This document shows, piece after piece, positions 44,866 to 54,040 of a DNA stretch of 64,000 bases. Every line of letters starts with the position of its first letter. Within the stretch, counting starts at the first letter, position 1. The stretch covers positions 248,001 to 312,000 of the forward strand of contig NZ_SAUF01000002.1 of assembly GCF_004023665.1 (NCBI RefSeq). Reading direction: 5' to 3'. The notes beneath the pieces are model-generated. The model did no database searches, had not been told where the DNA came from, and saw only the letters and a program-made list of their open reading frames with translations. Source of the stretch: Afifella aestuarii (GTDB lineage Bacteria > Pseudomonadota > Alphaproteobacteria > Rhizobiales > Afifellaceae). The position numbers and the translations under genes were made by a program.

Positions 44866-46353
44866 ATGGCCCGATATCTCACCGCCTGCGTGTTTGTCCT
44901 GTTTCTGCTCGCGCCTCTGGCGAGCCTCGCCGCTTTCGGGCCGCAACGGACCAACTCTGCGCCCGAGCGTCCCTTCATCTGGCACAAAATGCTGCAATCG
45001 AAGGACCGCTACCGCAATCAGATCGTCACGCAGCTGGTCAATCGGACGATGGCGCGCCATCTCGCGAGCCGGGCGAAATCTTATATCGACTACCGCCTCT
45101 TCGATGCGGTCGACACCAACAACGTGATTTCGGGCGCCGGGGATTGGCTCTTCTACAAGTATCAGTTCGGCCCCCGACAATGCCTGGGGGACGAGGCGAT
45201 CATCGCCGCGCTCGACACGCTGGAGGCGCTGCGGGCGGTGGCGGAGGGGGCCGGCATCCGCTTCGTCGTCAGCGTCTCGCCGGACAAATCGGTCGCCGAG
45301 CCGGAGCATCTCGGCCTGCGGGCGGGCGCGCTCGCCGGCTGCAAGCTTGAAGCCGCAGCGCGCTGGCGGGCGATTGCGCGCGATCTCGGCGCGCCGGTCA
45401 TTGACCATCTGGAGGCCATGCGGGACGTTGATCCGGCAAAAGACCTCTATTTCGCCACCGACACGCATTGGAACGAACTCGGCCAGGCGGCGGCGATGCG
45501 GCAGCTGACGAAGGCGCTCTTCGGCACCGATCCGGGCCTTCCCGAAGCGGATCAGGCGGTTCCCGTGGCAAAACCCACGGATCTGCGCACCAGCATGCTG
45601 AGCCTGCCGGAGCTGGAGGTGGCGGACACTTTTCCCACCTATTGGGCCGGGCCGTTCACGCAGGCGGCGGGAGGCGGACTTGCGCATGCCCTCGTCCTCC
45701 ACGATTCCTTCTATATCGCTGCGGCCGACAAGACCCGCATCCTGTTTCCGGGCGCGACGGATCTCGAAATCGACAAGATCGGCACGGACGGGGGCGAGAC
45801 CGAGGCCCTGCTTGCGGCGTTGAGCCGGCGCCCGAGCCTCTTTCTCATCAATTCTGTGGAGCGGCGCTTTTTCCTGCGCGTCCGCGAGGGGCCGTTCAAC
45901 TGGCAAAGCCCGATCGGCCAGGGTCTGCTGCGGGTGAACCAGGAGACGGCAAGGAGCTGCCGTTACGCGCCGCCCTCTGCGGTGAGGACGGACGGAACGG
46001 AGGCGGCATCCGGCGTCACGCGGCTTTCGGGAGGCGATCTTCGCATTTTGATGCCGGAGGGGAATGAGCCGCCATGCCTTCGCATCCGCTTCCGCACGAG
46101 CGCGGAGGGGCCGAGCCGCCTGTTTTTGCCGCCGCCGCGCGGGGCGGATCACCGGCCGGGGCTGTCCATCCCCTTCGAGGGGGCGGGATCCGGGCGGCTC
46201 GTCGAGATCGCTCTGCCGGCACGATATGCGGGCAAAGCCGTGCGGTTTCACCCGCCCGCGGGCGGCAGCGACGATCTGACGATCGCGCTCGGAACCCGGC
46301 CTCCCGACACGGAAGCCGGCGGCATGAAACGCGGTGTGGACGAAGGCCTTTGA
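44866..46353 (+). CDS. AlgJ/AlgX-like periplasmic O-acetyltransferase
   Basis: 495 residues with an N-terminal signal/anchor helix. The SGNH-like catalytic motifs are DTHW at 199-202 and HDS at 279-281 (VLHDSFYIAA), the arrangement of AlgX/AlgJ (DHHW family) proteins. Residues from about 365 form a C-terminal beta-rich extension. The enzyme would transfer acetyl from the MBOAT partner onto a polysaccharide. The ATG follows GGACGAGGACG directly after the MBOAT stop. The substrate polymer is unknown; no alginate synthesis genes lie here. Confidence 0.85.
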   Translation: MARYLTACVFVLFLLAPLASLAAFGPQRTNSAPERPFIWHKMLQSKDRYRNQIVTQLVNRTMARHLASRAKSYIDYRLFDAVDTNNVISGAGDWLFYKYQFGPRQCLGDEAIIAALDTLEALRAVAEGAGIRFVVSVSPDKSVAEPEHLGLRAGALAGCKLEAAARWRAIARDLGAPVIDHLEAMRDVDPAKDLYFATDTHWNELGQAAAMRQLTKALFGTDPGLPEADQAVPVAKPTDLRTSMLSLPELEVADTFPTYWAGPFTQAAGGGLAHALVLHDSFYIAAADKTRILFPGATDLEIDKIGTDGGETEALLAALSRRPSLFLINSVERRFFLRVREGPFNWQSPIGQGLLRVNQETARSCRYAPPSAVRTDGTEAASGVTRLSGGDLRILMPEGNEPPCLRIRFRTSAEGPSRLFLPPPRGADHRPGLSIPFEGAGSGRLVEIALPARYAGKAVRFHPPAGGSDDLTIALGTRPPDTEAGGMKRGVDEGL

Positions 46354-46445
46354 GACTTGCCGAGAGGATGCGCGGCAGGCAGGTCGACGCATCGCGCGTT
46401 CTGCGAGATCATTGTCCCACCGCATCGTTTCTTCAGGGTCGTTCC

Positions 46446-46931
46446 ATGCGCTTCGTGTTTCTTCTCACGCTTCTCCTCGCCGCCTGTGCCGGGCCATCCG
46501 AACAATTCGAGGCGCGCAATGTGCCGGTCGACGAGGCGGCGATGCGGGCGATGGTGACGGAGTATCGGGCGCGCCACGGGCTCGGGCCGGTCACCGTGTC
46601 GCCGCGGCTGAACGTGGTGGCCGAGCGCCAGGCGCTGGCGATGGCGCGGGAAAACGACATCAGCCATACCGTCGCCGGGAAACTGCCGAAGCGGGTGGCG
46701 GCCGTTGGCTATGATTGGGGCGCGATCGCGGAAAACCTCGGCGGCGGCTACAAGAGCGAGGCGGCGGCATTCCAGGGCTGGGTCGCCTCGCCGGGGCATG
46801 AGAAGAATTTGCGCAACGCCTATGTAACGGAGATCGGCTTCGCCGGCGCGGTGGCGCCTTCGGCGCGCTCCGGCGGGTTCTATGCGCTGATTTTGGGAAC
46901 GGAACGGGGGCCTCGTCAGGCGATGCGGTAG
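46446..46931 (+). CDS. CAP-domain (SCP-like) lipoprotein
   Basis: 161 residues. A lipobox LLLAAC puts the lipidated Cys near residue 14. The CAP/SCP fold follows, with TEYRARHGLGPVTVSPRLNVVAERQALAMAREN, the HTVAG region, IAENLGGGYKSEAAAF, and SPGHEKNLRN in place of the usual SPGHRxNL. These domains are extracellular or periplasmic and of unknown activity in bacteria. It follows the acetyltransferase pair by 92 bp. Confidence 0.85.
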   Translation: MRFVFLLTLLLAACAGPSEQFEARNVPVDEAAMRAMVTEYRARHGLGPVTVSPRLNVVAERQALAMARENDISHTVAGKLPKRVAAVGYDWGAIAENLGGGYKSEAAAFQGWVASPGHEKNLRNAYVTEIGFAGAVAPSARSGGFYALILGTERGPRQAMR

Positions 46932-46991
46932 GGGTTTCGTCGATCTCGCTTGGTCGCGGATCTCCCGCCGATACCACGAGCACCTTTCCTC

Positions 46992-47036
46992 GCCCCTCTG
47001 GGGAGAGGTGCCCGCGCAGCGGGCGGTGAGGGGTGG
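46992..47036 (+). repeat. dispersed palindromic repeat, copy 1
   Basis: Contains CCCCTCTGGGGAGAGG followed by a GCCCGCGCAGCGGGC hairpin and GGTGAGGGG. The same CCCCTCTGGGGAGAGG core occurs in inverse orientation at 56119-56136. Short palindromes of this kind are scattered between genes in Rhizobiales genomes. Confidence 0.65.
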
Positions 47037-47069
47037 CGTTGCTGCGGGCTCTGAGGCGAATTGAGAGAT

Positions 47070-47243
47070 CACCCCTCATCCGGCGCCTTTGGCGCCACCT
47101 TCTCCCCCCAAGGAACAGGGGCGGGGAGAAGAAGGCCCCATCGCTGGCGCCTGAGTGCATCGAGGTGTCACCCACATCCGACGCCTTCGACGCCACCTCC
47201 CCCCCCAGGAACACAGAGGGGGAAGAACACCCCATCGCTGGCG
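47070..47243 (+). repeat. tandem pair of imperfect ~97-bp repeats
   Basis: Two copies, about 47070-47166 and 47168-47243, share the order CACCC-CATCCG-CGCCTT-CGCCACCT, a C-run, GGAACA, a GGGG-rich piece, and CCCCATCGCTGGCG. The first copy has internal symmetry (GGCGCCTTTGGCGCC). They differ at many positions, so the duplication is old or the units arrived separately. Confidence 0.65.
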
Positions 47244-47525
47244 TCCGTGCTTGGAGATCGGCCGTGGCGGTCGAATACCTGACGTAGCGGCAGCCGAAAA
47301 ACCTGACGCCGCGGCAGGGGAAAAAGCCGGGATTCGGGCGCTCGTGACGGATGATTTCGGCGTGCAAGCGGCGGCCGGGCGTGCCAGGATGGCCGAAAGC
47401 CGTCCCATCCGGCCATGTTCCGGCCTGCCACGCGTTTTGCCTTGCATGAATTTCAGAACGGACCGACCCGACACAGACGATCCGCAAGCAAAGGCCGCCC
47501 GGCCGAAAGGCGGGTATGAGGCCGC

Positions 47526-47630
47526 ATCGGTTCGGATGAGCAAGGTTCGGGCCGGCAAGGTGCGGGCCGGCAGGGTTCGTGCAACGGGCGTTCGGGCGGG
47601 CAAGATTCGGGCAACGCGAGTTCGCGCGGG
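47526..47630 (+). repeat. 15-bp degenerate tandem repeat, about seven units
   Basis: Consensus unit near CAAGGTTCGGGCGGG. Units start at 47526, 47541, 47556, 47571, 47586, 47601 and 47616. The 15-bp period keeps any reading frame, so all frames translate to five-residue repeats (plus strand KVRAG-like, minus strand PARTL- or AGPNL-like). It ends 115 bp before the ABC ATPase gene. Confidence 0.7.
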
Positions 47631-47744
47631 GGCGACCCTGGTGGCAAGAACCCGCGCAGCCAGGGCTTGCCCGGGCGGAGGTCCCAAGGGCAGAAAGCCG
47701 GCCGCCCATGAGGCGGCCCATACCGCGTCTGGGGGCGAGGGCCG

Positions 47745-49391
47745 ATGATGTCCGGTGATGAGGTGCCGGGCCGGATGCCGGGCGAGCTCGACATGCAGGC
47801 GCCCGCGGCGATCGCGCTCTCCGGCATCAGCAAGAGTTTCGGCGCGGTCCAGGCCAACCGCAACATCGACCTCGTCGTCGAAGAAGGCACGATCCACGGC
47901 ATCGTCGGAGAGAACGGGGCCGGCAAATCGACGCTGATGTCGATCCTCTACGGGTTTTACGAGGCCGATTCCGGCGACATTTTCGTGCGCGGCGAGAAGC
48001 GAAAAATCACCTCGCCGGACGATGCCATCAAGGCCGGCATCGGCATGGTGCATCAGCATTTCATGCTGGTCGACAATTTCACGGTTCTGGAAAACGTCAT
48101 CCTCGGGGCGGAGGGCGGCACGCTTCTGAAGGCGGGGGTGAACCGGGCGCGGGCGGAATTGCAACGGCTCGAACGCGAATACGAGCTGCAGGTCGATCCC
48201 GATGCCGTCGTCGGCGATCTGCCGGTCGGGCTGCAGCAGCGCGTGGAAATCCTGAAGGCGCTGTTTCGCGGCGCCGATACGCTCATCCTGGACGAGCCGA
48301 CGGGCGTTCTGACGCCGTCGGAGGCCGATCACCTCTTCCGCATCCTTCGCCAGCTGAAGAGCCAGGGAAAGACGGTGATTTTGATCACCCACAAGCTGCG
48401 CGAGATCATGGCGATCACGGACAATGTCTCGATCATGCGCCGCGGCGAGATCGTGGCGACGCTTGCGACCGCCGAGACGACGCCGGAACAGCTCGCCGAG
48501 CTGATGGTCGGTCGGCATGTGCTCTTGCGCGTGGAAAAGGGCGAGGCGGCGCCGGGGGCACCGCTGTTGACGGTGAAAAACCTCTCCGTCGTCGACGGCA
48601 ACGGCGTGGCGCGGGTGTCGGACGTGTCGTTTGAGGTGCGCGCCGGTGAGATCGTCGGCATTGCCGGCGTCTCCGGCAACGGCCAGTCGGAGCTTCTGGA
48701 GGCGCTGTCGGGGATCCGCCCCGCGACGTCGGGCGAAATTCGTCTGGCCGACGGCGAGGATCTCGCCCGCCGCGCCGATCCGGCGATGCGCCGGCGTTCA
48801 AAGCTCGCGCATGTGCCGGAAGATCGCCACCGCATGGGCCTCGTCATGGGCTTTGAAGAAAACGAGAACGCCATCTTGGGCTATCACCGCGACAAGGCCT
48901 ATGGGCGCGGCGCCTTTCTCGACCGAAGCGCGATCGAGGCGGAAGCGCGCGAGAAGATGCAGCAATACGACATCCGCCCGCCCGACCCGCGGCTGAAGAC
49001 GGCGAATTTTTCCGGCGGCAACCAGCAGAAGATCGTGCTCGCCCGCGAGATGGAGCGCGACCCGGACGTGCTCCTCGTCGGCCAGCCGACCAGAGGCGTC
49101 GATATCGGCGCGATCGAGTTCATCCACCACCAGCTCGTGGCGATGCGGGACGCGGGCAAGGCGATCCTCCTCGTCTCCGTGGAGCTCGACGAGATCCGCG
49201 CGCTGTCGGACCGCATCCTCGTCATGTTCGCCGGCAAGATCGTCGGCGAGCGCGGGCCCCAGGCCTCGGAAGGCGAGCTCGGCCTGATGATGGCCGGCGT
49301 GACGCCGGAGGAGGGTGAAGGGGAGAGCGCTGAGGAAGCTCAAGCGGAGGGCGAAATGGGCCGCGCGAGCGCAGCGGAGCCAAAAGCATGA
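47745..49391 (+). CDS. nucleoside ABC transporter ATP-binding protein (BMP-type, two ABC domains)
   Basis: 548 residues with two ABC domains. The first has Walker A GENGAGKST and Walker B TLILDEPTGVL. The second has a degenerate P-loop (GVSGNGQSELLEAL, Lys lost) but keeps the signature FSGGNQQKIVLARE; this is usual for sugar- and nucleoside-type ATPases of this class. It powers uptake through the two permeases that follow, with the BMP receptor at 41332. Its stop overlaps the first permease start by 4 nt. An ATG at 47793 is an alternative start close to the family N-terminus. Confidence 0.92.
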   Translation: MMSGDEVPGRMPGELDMQAPAAIALSGISKSFGAVQANRNIDLVVEEGTIHGIVGENGAGKSTLMSILYGFYEADSGDIFVRGEKRKITSPDDAIKAGIGMVHQHFMLVDNFTVLENVILGAEGGTLLKAGVNRARAELQRLEREYELQVDPDAVVGDLPVGLQQRVEILKALFRGADTLILDEPTGVLTPSEADHLFRILRQLKSQGKTVILITHKLREIMAITDNVSIMRRGEIVATLATAETTPEQLAELMVGRHVLLRVEKGEAAPGAPLLTVKNLSVVDGNGVARVSDVSFEVRAGEIVGIAGVSGNGQSELLEALSGIRPATSGEIRLADGEDLARRADPAMRRRSKLAHVPEDRHRMGLVMGFEENENAILGYHRDKAYGRGAFLDRSAIEAEAREKMQQYDIRPPDPRLKTANFSGGNQQKIVLAREMERDPDVLLVGQPTRGVDIGAIEFIHHQLVAMRDAGKAILLVSVELDEIRALSDRILVMFAGKIVGERGPQASEGELGLMMAGVTPEEGEGESAEEAQAEGEMGRASAAEPKA

Positions 49392-50527
49392 GCGCGCCGT
49401 TCGAAAAGCTGCCGACATGGGTCGAGGTCGGCGTCATCCCGCTCGTCAATGTCGTCGTGGCGTTCCTGGTCGCCGGCCTCGTCGTGCTCTTCATCGGCGA
49501 GAACCCGCTGGAAGCGGTAAAAATCCTGATCTGGGGGGCACTCGGCTTCGGCGAGGGCGTCGGCTTCACGCTCTTTTATACGACGAACTTCATCTTCACG
49601 GGGCTCGCGGTGGCCGTCGCCTTCCATGCCGGCCTTTTCAATATCGGCGGCGAGGGCCAGGCCTATCTGGGCGGCCTCGGCGTCGCCGTCGCGGCCTTGG
49701 CGCTCGACCGCTATGTGCCTTGGTGGGTGACACTGCCGGTCGCGACGGTCCTGGCCGCGCTCTTCGGCGCCGCCTGGGCGCTCATTCCGGCCTATCTGCA
49801 GGCAAAGCGCGGCAGCCACATCGTCATCACGACGATCATGTTCAATTTCATCGCCTCTTCGCTGATGGTCTGGCTCCTCGTCGACCATCTGTCGCCGGTC
49901 GGCTCCATGCAGCCGGAAACCCGCACCTTCGAGGCGGGTGGCACGCTGCCGGAGCTCGGCGGGCTCTTCCATCTCTTCGGCGCGGATATGGGGGCGGCGC
50001 CCGCCAATATCTCGATCTTCGTCGCGCTCGCGGCCTGCGTCTTCGTCTATTATTTCATCTGGCGCACGAAGATCGGCTACGAGATCCGCGCCACGGGCCT
50101 CAATCCGACGGCTGCCGTCTATGCCGGCATTTCGACGGTGAAGATCACCATCGTCACGATGCTCGTCTCCGGCGGGCTCGCCGGGCTGATGGCTTTGAAC
50201 CCGGTGATGGGCGACCAGCAGCGGCTGCAGATCGATTTCGTTCAGGGCGCGGGCTTCGTCGGCATCGCGGTCGCTCTGATGGGCCGCGCGCATCCCGTCG
50301 GCGTGGTGCTCGCGGCATTTCTCTTCGGCATGCTCTATCAGGGCGGCGCGGAGCTCGCCTTCGACATGCCGACGATCTCGCGCGACATGATCGTCGTCAT
50401 CCAGGCGCTCGTCATTCTCTTTGCCGGCGCGCTCGAACACATGTTCCGGCCAGGGATCGGGCGGGCGTTTGCGCTGATGTCGACGAGCCAACGCGAGCGC
50501 GTCGTGGCCGAGGAGGAGAGGTCGTGA
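49388..50527 (+). CDS. nucleoside ABC transporter permease (first)
   Basis: 379 residues, about ten membrane helices. It is of the BPD_transp_2 class, with FNIGGEGQAYLGGLGVAVAA and GTNPTA-like GLNPTAAVYAGISTVKITI, and ends near MTSTSQRERVV. This is the larger of the two permeases usual in BMP-type nucleoside transporters. Its start overlaps the ATPase stop (ATGA). Confidence 0.92.
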   Translation: MSAPFEKLPTWVEVGVIPLVNVVVAFLVAGLVVLFIGENPLEAVKILIWGALGFGEGVGFTLFYTTNFIFTGLAVAVAFHAGLFNIGGEGQAYLGGLGVAVAALALDRYVPWWVTLPVATVLAALFGAAWALIPAYLQAKRGSHIVITTIMFNFIASSLMVWLLVDHLSPVGSMQPETRTFEAGGTLPELGGLFHLFGADMGAAPANISIFVALAACVFVYYFIWRTKIGYEIRATGLNPTAAVYAGISTVKITIVTMLVSGGLAGLMALNPVMGDQQRLQIDFVQGAGFVGIAVALMGRAHPVGVVLAAFLFGMLYQGGAELAFDMPTISRDMIVVIQALVILFAGALEHMFRPGIGRAFALMSTSQRERVVAEEERS

Positions 50528-50561
50528 GGCGGGGGAGAGTGCGAGCCGGAGGGAGACGAAG

Positions 50562-51530
50562 ATGGATCTGACCACGATCGTCCTCATCCTGGATTCTTCG
50601 GTGCGGCTCGCAACGCCGCTGCTTCTCGCCTGTCTCGCCGGGCTTTATTCGGAACGTTCCGGCATTTTCGACATCGGCCTGGAAGGCAAGATGCTGGCCG
50701 GCGCCTTCTTTGCGGCGGCCGCCGCCTATTGGACGGGCTCCGCCTGGCTCGGGCTTCTCGCCGCAATCGCGGCCTCCATCGTGCTGGCGCTGGTGCATGG
50801 TTTTGCCTCCATCACCCAGCGCGGCAATCAGATCGTCTCGGGCGTCGCGATCAACTTTCTCGCGGCCGGCATGACGGCGCTTCTCGGTCAGGCCTGGTTT
50901 TCGCAGGGCGGGCGCACGCCGCAGCTCGGTGGCGATGCGCGCTTCGGCGCGATCACCCTGCCGGGGGCAGAGGCGCTGCGGGACGTGCCCGTCGTGGGCG
51001 AGATCTATTACGAGCTCATTTCCGGGCACAATCTCATCGTCTATGTCGCCTTCCTGATGGTGCCGCTCACCTGGTGGGTGCTGTTTCGCACCCGTTTCGG
51101 CCTGAGGCTGCGCGCCGTCGGGCAGAACCCGGCGGCGGTCGATACGGCGGGCGTCTCCGTCCCCTTCCTGCGCTACCGGGCCGTCATCATCTGCGGCATT
51201 CTGACGGGAATCGCCGGTGCCTATCTCGCGATCGCGCAATCGGCGGGCTTCATCGTCAACATGTCGGCCGGCAAGGGCTATATCGCGCTCGCCGCCTTAA
51301 TCTTCGCAAAATGGCGCCCCTGGCCGGCCATGGGCGCCTGTTTCCTCTTTGGGTTTCTCGATGCCGTGTCGATCCGCCTGCAGGGCGCCAACGTGCCGGT
51401 GATCGGCGAGGTGCCGGTGCAGTTCATGCAGGCGCTCCCGTATATCTTGACCGTCATCCTGCTCGCAGGCTTCATCGGCCGCGCAGTGCCGCCGAAGGCC
51501 GGCGGCATCCCTTACGTGAAGGAGCGCTAG
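50562..51530 (+). CDS. nucleoside ABC transporter permease (second)
   Basis: 322 residues, about nine membrane helices. FDIGLEGKMLAGAFFAAAAA and GQNPAAVDTAGVSVPFLRYR are the family signatures. It pairs with the upstream permease to form the channel. The ATG is preceded by GGAGGGAG, 34 bp after the previous stop. The cdd start follows its stop by 1 bp, linking uptake to catabolism. Confidence 0.92.
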   Translation: MDLTTIVLILDSSVRLATPLLLACLAGLYSERSGIFDIGLEGKMLAGAFFAAAAAYWTGSAWLGLLAAIAASIVLALVHGFASITQRGNQIVSGVAINFLAAGMTALLGQAWFSQGGRTPQLGGDARFGAITLPGAEALRDVPVVGEIYYELISGHNLIVYVAFLMVPLTWWVLFRTRFGLRLRAVGQNPAAVDTAGVSVPFLRYRAVIICGILTGIAGAYLAIAQSAGFIVNMSAGKGYIALAALIFAKWRPWPAMGACFLFGFLDAVSIRLQGANVPVIGEVPVQFMQALPYILTVILLAGFIGRAVPPKAGGIPYVKER

Positions 51531-51531
51531 A

Positions 51532-51921
51532 ATGGCGCGCGATCTTTTCGAGGCGGCGCGGAAGGCGATGCTGAACGCGCATGCCCCCTATTCGGATTTT
51601 CCCGTCGGAGCGGCGCTGCGCACCGCAAACGGCAAGATTTTCGTCGGCGCCAATGTGGAGAATGCGAGTTTTCCGGAAGGCTGGTGCGCGGAGACCTCGG
51701 CGATCGCGGCGATGGTCGCGGCCGGCGAACGGGAGATTGCCGAAATCGCCATTCTCGCCGCCAAGATGCCACGCATCACGCCCTGCGGCGGCTGCCGCCA
51801 GCGGCTGCGCGAATTCGGCACCGAAGAGACGCTCGTGCATCTCTGCGATGCGACGGGCCCCGTCGCCTATGCGTCGCTCGGCACGCTCCTGCCGCTCGCT
51901 TTCGATCTGGACGAGGAATGA
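51532..51921 (+). CDS. cdd: cytidine deaminase
   Basis: 129 residues, the short tetrameric form. Zinc ligands and the catalytic Glu are in WCAETSAIAAM and PCGGCRQRLREF. It turns cytidine and deoxycytidine into uridine and deoxyuridine. Its SD (AAGGAG) lies inside the end of the permease gene and its stop overlaps the next start (ATGA). Its place in the operon fits salvage of imported nucleosides. Confidence 0.94.
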   Translation: MARDLFEAARKAMLNAHAPYSDFPVGAALRTANGKIFVGANVENASFPEGWCAETSAIAAMVAAGEREIAEIAILAAKMPRITPCGGCRQRLREFGTEETLVHLCDATGPVAYASLGTLLPLAFDLDEE

Positions 51922-52727
51922 TGAGAGCCGAGACAACCGCAAAGACCATCGCCGACCGCGCCGGAATGGCGCCGAAGGCGGCGATCGTTCTGGGCTCCGG
52001 CCTGTCGGGCCTGACGGGCAAGCTCCAGGACGCCGTGGCGATCCCTTATGCGGAGCTCGACGGCTTTCCGCGGCCCTCCGTCTCCGGTCATGCCGGTGAG
52101 CTGGTGCTCGGGATTTTGGGGCGCACGCCGGTGGCGCTCATGGCCGGGCGCTCGCATTTTTATGAGCATGGCCGCGCCGACGTGATGCGCCCGGCGCTCG
52201 AGACGCTCAAAGCTCTCGGCGTCGAAACGCTGATTTTGACCAATGCCGCCGGCAGCCTGCGCGAGGACATGCCGCCTGGCTCGCTGATGCAGATCACCGA
52301 CCATATCAGCCTTCTCGGCGCCAATCCCTTGATCTGCGAGGCCTCCGACGCGCGCTTCGTCGGCATGACGGAGGCCTATGACCGGGTGCTGATCGGCGAT
52401 TTCCGGGTCGCGGCCGAGGAGGCGCGGCGCGAGATCGCCGAAGGGGTCTATATGTGGGTGAGCGGGCCGTCCTTCGAGACGCCGGCGGAAATCCGCGCCG
52501 CCCGCATTCTGGGTGCCGATGCGATCGGCATGTCGACCGTGCCGGAGGTCATCCTGGCGCGCTTTCTCGGGCTTCGCGTCGCGGCCTTTTCCGTCATCAC
52601 CAATTATGCGGCCGGCATGACCGGGCGTGAGCTTTCGCATGAGGAGACGAAGACCGTGGCACCGCTCGGGGGAGAGAAGCTGGAGGCGATCTTGATGCGG
52701 CATTTCTCCGGGGAGGGGGCGAGATGA
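51918..52727 (+). CDS. purine-nucleoside phosphorylase (trimeric class)
   Basis: 269 residues. The class with GSGLSGLTGKLQ, GHAGELVLGILG, AGRSHFYEHG, TNAAGSLREDMPPGSL and the base-site segment SGPSFETPAEIRA is the low-molecular-mass (PNP/PunA) type. It splits purine nucleosides with phosphate to free base and (deoxy)ribose-1-phosphate. The ATG overlaps the cdd stop, with a second ATG 3 nt on. Its own stop overlaps deoA. Confidence 0.93.
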   Translation: MMRAETTAKTIADRAGMAPKAAIVLGSGLSGLTGKLQDAVAIPYAELDGFPRPSVSGHAGELVLGILGRTPVALMAGRSHFYEHGRADVMRPALETLKALGVETLILTNAAGSLREDMPPGSLMQITDHISLLGANPLICEASDARFVGMTEAYDRVLIGDFRVAAEEARREIAEGVYMWVSGPSFETPAEIRAARILGADAIGMSTVPEVILARFLGLRVAAFSVITNYAAGMTGRELSHEETKTVAPLGGEKLEAILMRHFSGEGAR

Positions 52728-54040
52728 GTTTTCTGCCGCAGGAAATCATCCGCAACAAGCGCGACGGCACGGCGCTGAGCGCCGACGAGATCACGTTCTT
52801 CGTGCAAGGGCTGACGGACGGCAGCGTCACCGAAGGACAGGTGGCGGCGCTTGCCATGGCCGTTTTCTTCCGCGGCATGGACGAGGCGGAGATCGTAGCG
52901 CTGACGCAGGCGATGACGCGCTCCGGCGACGTTCTGACCTGGCCGGAGGCGGACGCGCCCATCCTCGACAAGCATTCGACCGGCGGTATCGGCGACAATG
53001 TCTCGTTGATGCTGGCCCCGATCGTGGCGGCCTGCGGCGGGCTGGTGCCGATGATTTCCGGGCGCGGGCTCGGCCATACCGGCGGCACGCTCGACAAGCT
53101 CGATTCCATTCCGGGTTATAAGACGCAGCCGGATCTTGCCACCTTCCGCAAGGTGGTGGCGGAGGCGGGCTGCGCCATCATCGGCCAGACCGGCGATCTC
53201 GCCCCGGCCGACAAGCGTTTTTATGGCATCCGCGACGTGACGGCGACGGTGGAATCGGTGCCGCTGATCACCGCCTCGATCCTGTCGAAGAAGCTCGCGG
53301 CCGGGCTTTCCGGCCTCGTCCTCGACGTGAAGACGGGCACCGGCGCCTTCATGGCCGATCCGGCCGATGCGCATCGTCTCGCCGAAAGCCTGGTGACGGT
53401 CGCAAAGGGCGCGGGCCTTCCCGCAGCCGCACTTATCACCGACATGAACGAGCCGCTCGCTTCGGCCGCCGGCAATGCGGTGGAGGTGCAGAATGCCGTC
53501 GATTTCCTGACCGGCCGGCATCGCGATCGGCGGCTCGAAAAGGTCACCATCGCGCTCGTCGGCGAGATGCTGAGGCTGGGCGGCCTTGCGCCCTCCGCGG
53601 AGGCTGGCGAGGAGATGGCGCGGGCGGCGCTTGCGAACGGCGCGGCGGCCGAGCGCTTCCAGAAGATGGTGAGCGCGCTCGGCGGACCCGCGGATTTCGT
53701 CGAAAACCCGGAAGGCCATCTGCCGAAAGCGCCGTTCACGCGCTCGGTCGGCTCCGCCAGTACGGGCTATGTGGAGGCGATCGACACACGCGCGATCGGC
53801 GTCGCCGTGGTGACACTCGGCGGCGGCCGGCGCCGGGCGGAAGATACGATCGATCATGCCGTCGGTGTGACGCAGCTTGCCGCGATCGGCGACGAGGTGG
53901 GCCCGGATCATCCGCTGGCCCTCGTTCATGCCCGCGACGAGGAGGCGTTCGCCGATGCCGCGCATGCGATCCGGCGAGCCTATCACATCGCCGAGACACC
54001 CGTTTCGGCCAATCCTCTGATTGTCGAAAGGCTGCAATGA
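52724..54040 (+). CDS. deoA: thymidine phosphorylase
   Basis: 438 residues. The signature [19 protein letters not shown] (phosphate and pyrimidine site) is visible, with [19 protein letters not shown] and VKTGTGAFM further on. It cleaves thymidine and deoxyuridine to base and deoxyribose-1-phosphate. It overlaps both neighbours by 4 nt, so stoichiometric translation within the salvage operon is likely. Confidence 0.95.
   Translation: MSFLPQEIIRNKRDGTALSADEITFFVQGLTDGSVTEGQVAALAMAVFFRGMDEAEIVALTQAMTRSGDVLTWPEADAPILDKHSTGGIGDNVSLMLAPIVAACGGLVPMISGRGLGHTGGTLDKLDSIPGYKTQPDLATFRKVVAEAGCAIIGQTGDLAPADKRFYGIRDVTATVESVPLITASILSKKLAAGLSGLVLDVKTGTGAFMADPADAHRLAESLVTVAKGAGLPAAALITDMNEPLASAAGNAVEVQNAVDFLTGRHRDRRLEKVTIALVGEMLRLGGLAPSAEAGEEMARAALANGAAAERFQKMVSALGGPADFVENPEGHLPKAPFTRSVGSASTGYVEAIDTRAIGVAVVTLGGGRRRAEDTIDHAVGVTQLAAIGDEVGPDHPLALVHARDEEAFADAAHAIRRAYHIAETPVSANPLIVERLQ

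Larger units (their letters stand above)
46932..47744. other. 813-bp repeat-rich region without a clear gene
   Basis: No convincing gene fits here. It holds a dispersed palindromic repeat (about 46992-47036), a tandem pair of about 97-bp imperfect repeats (47070-47243), a 24-bp tandem duplication (about 47277-47324), and a 15-bp tandem array (47526-47630). Several long open frames cross it on both strands because it lacks stops, but none shows conserved protein features. It separates the AlgI/AlgJ/CAP block from the nucleoside ABC transporter. Confidence 0.7.

Noticed and set aside
44809-46425. 538-codon minus-strand frame opposite the AlgJ-like gene
   Set aside because: Antisense of a gene with intact DTHW and HDS motifs; no domain in the antisense product.
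47070-47243. CRISPR-like direct repeats
   Set aside because: Only two imperfect ~97-bp copies without regular spacers or cas genes.
47076-47721. Minus-strand pentapeptide-like repeat frame (AGPNL-like units) as a pentapeptide-repeat gene
   Set aside because: The five-residue period is forced by the 15-bp DNA repeat; Pro replaces the conserved Ala in every unit and the frame runs on into the transporter gene.
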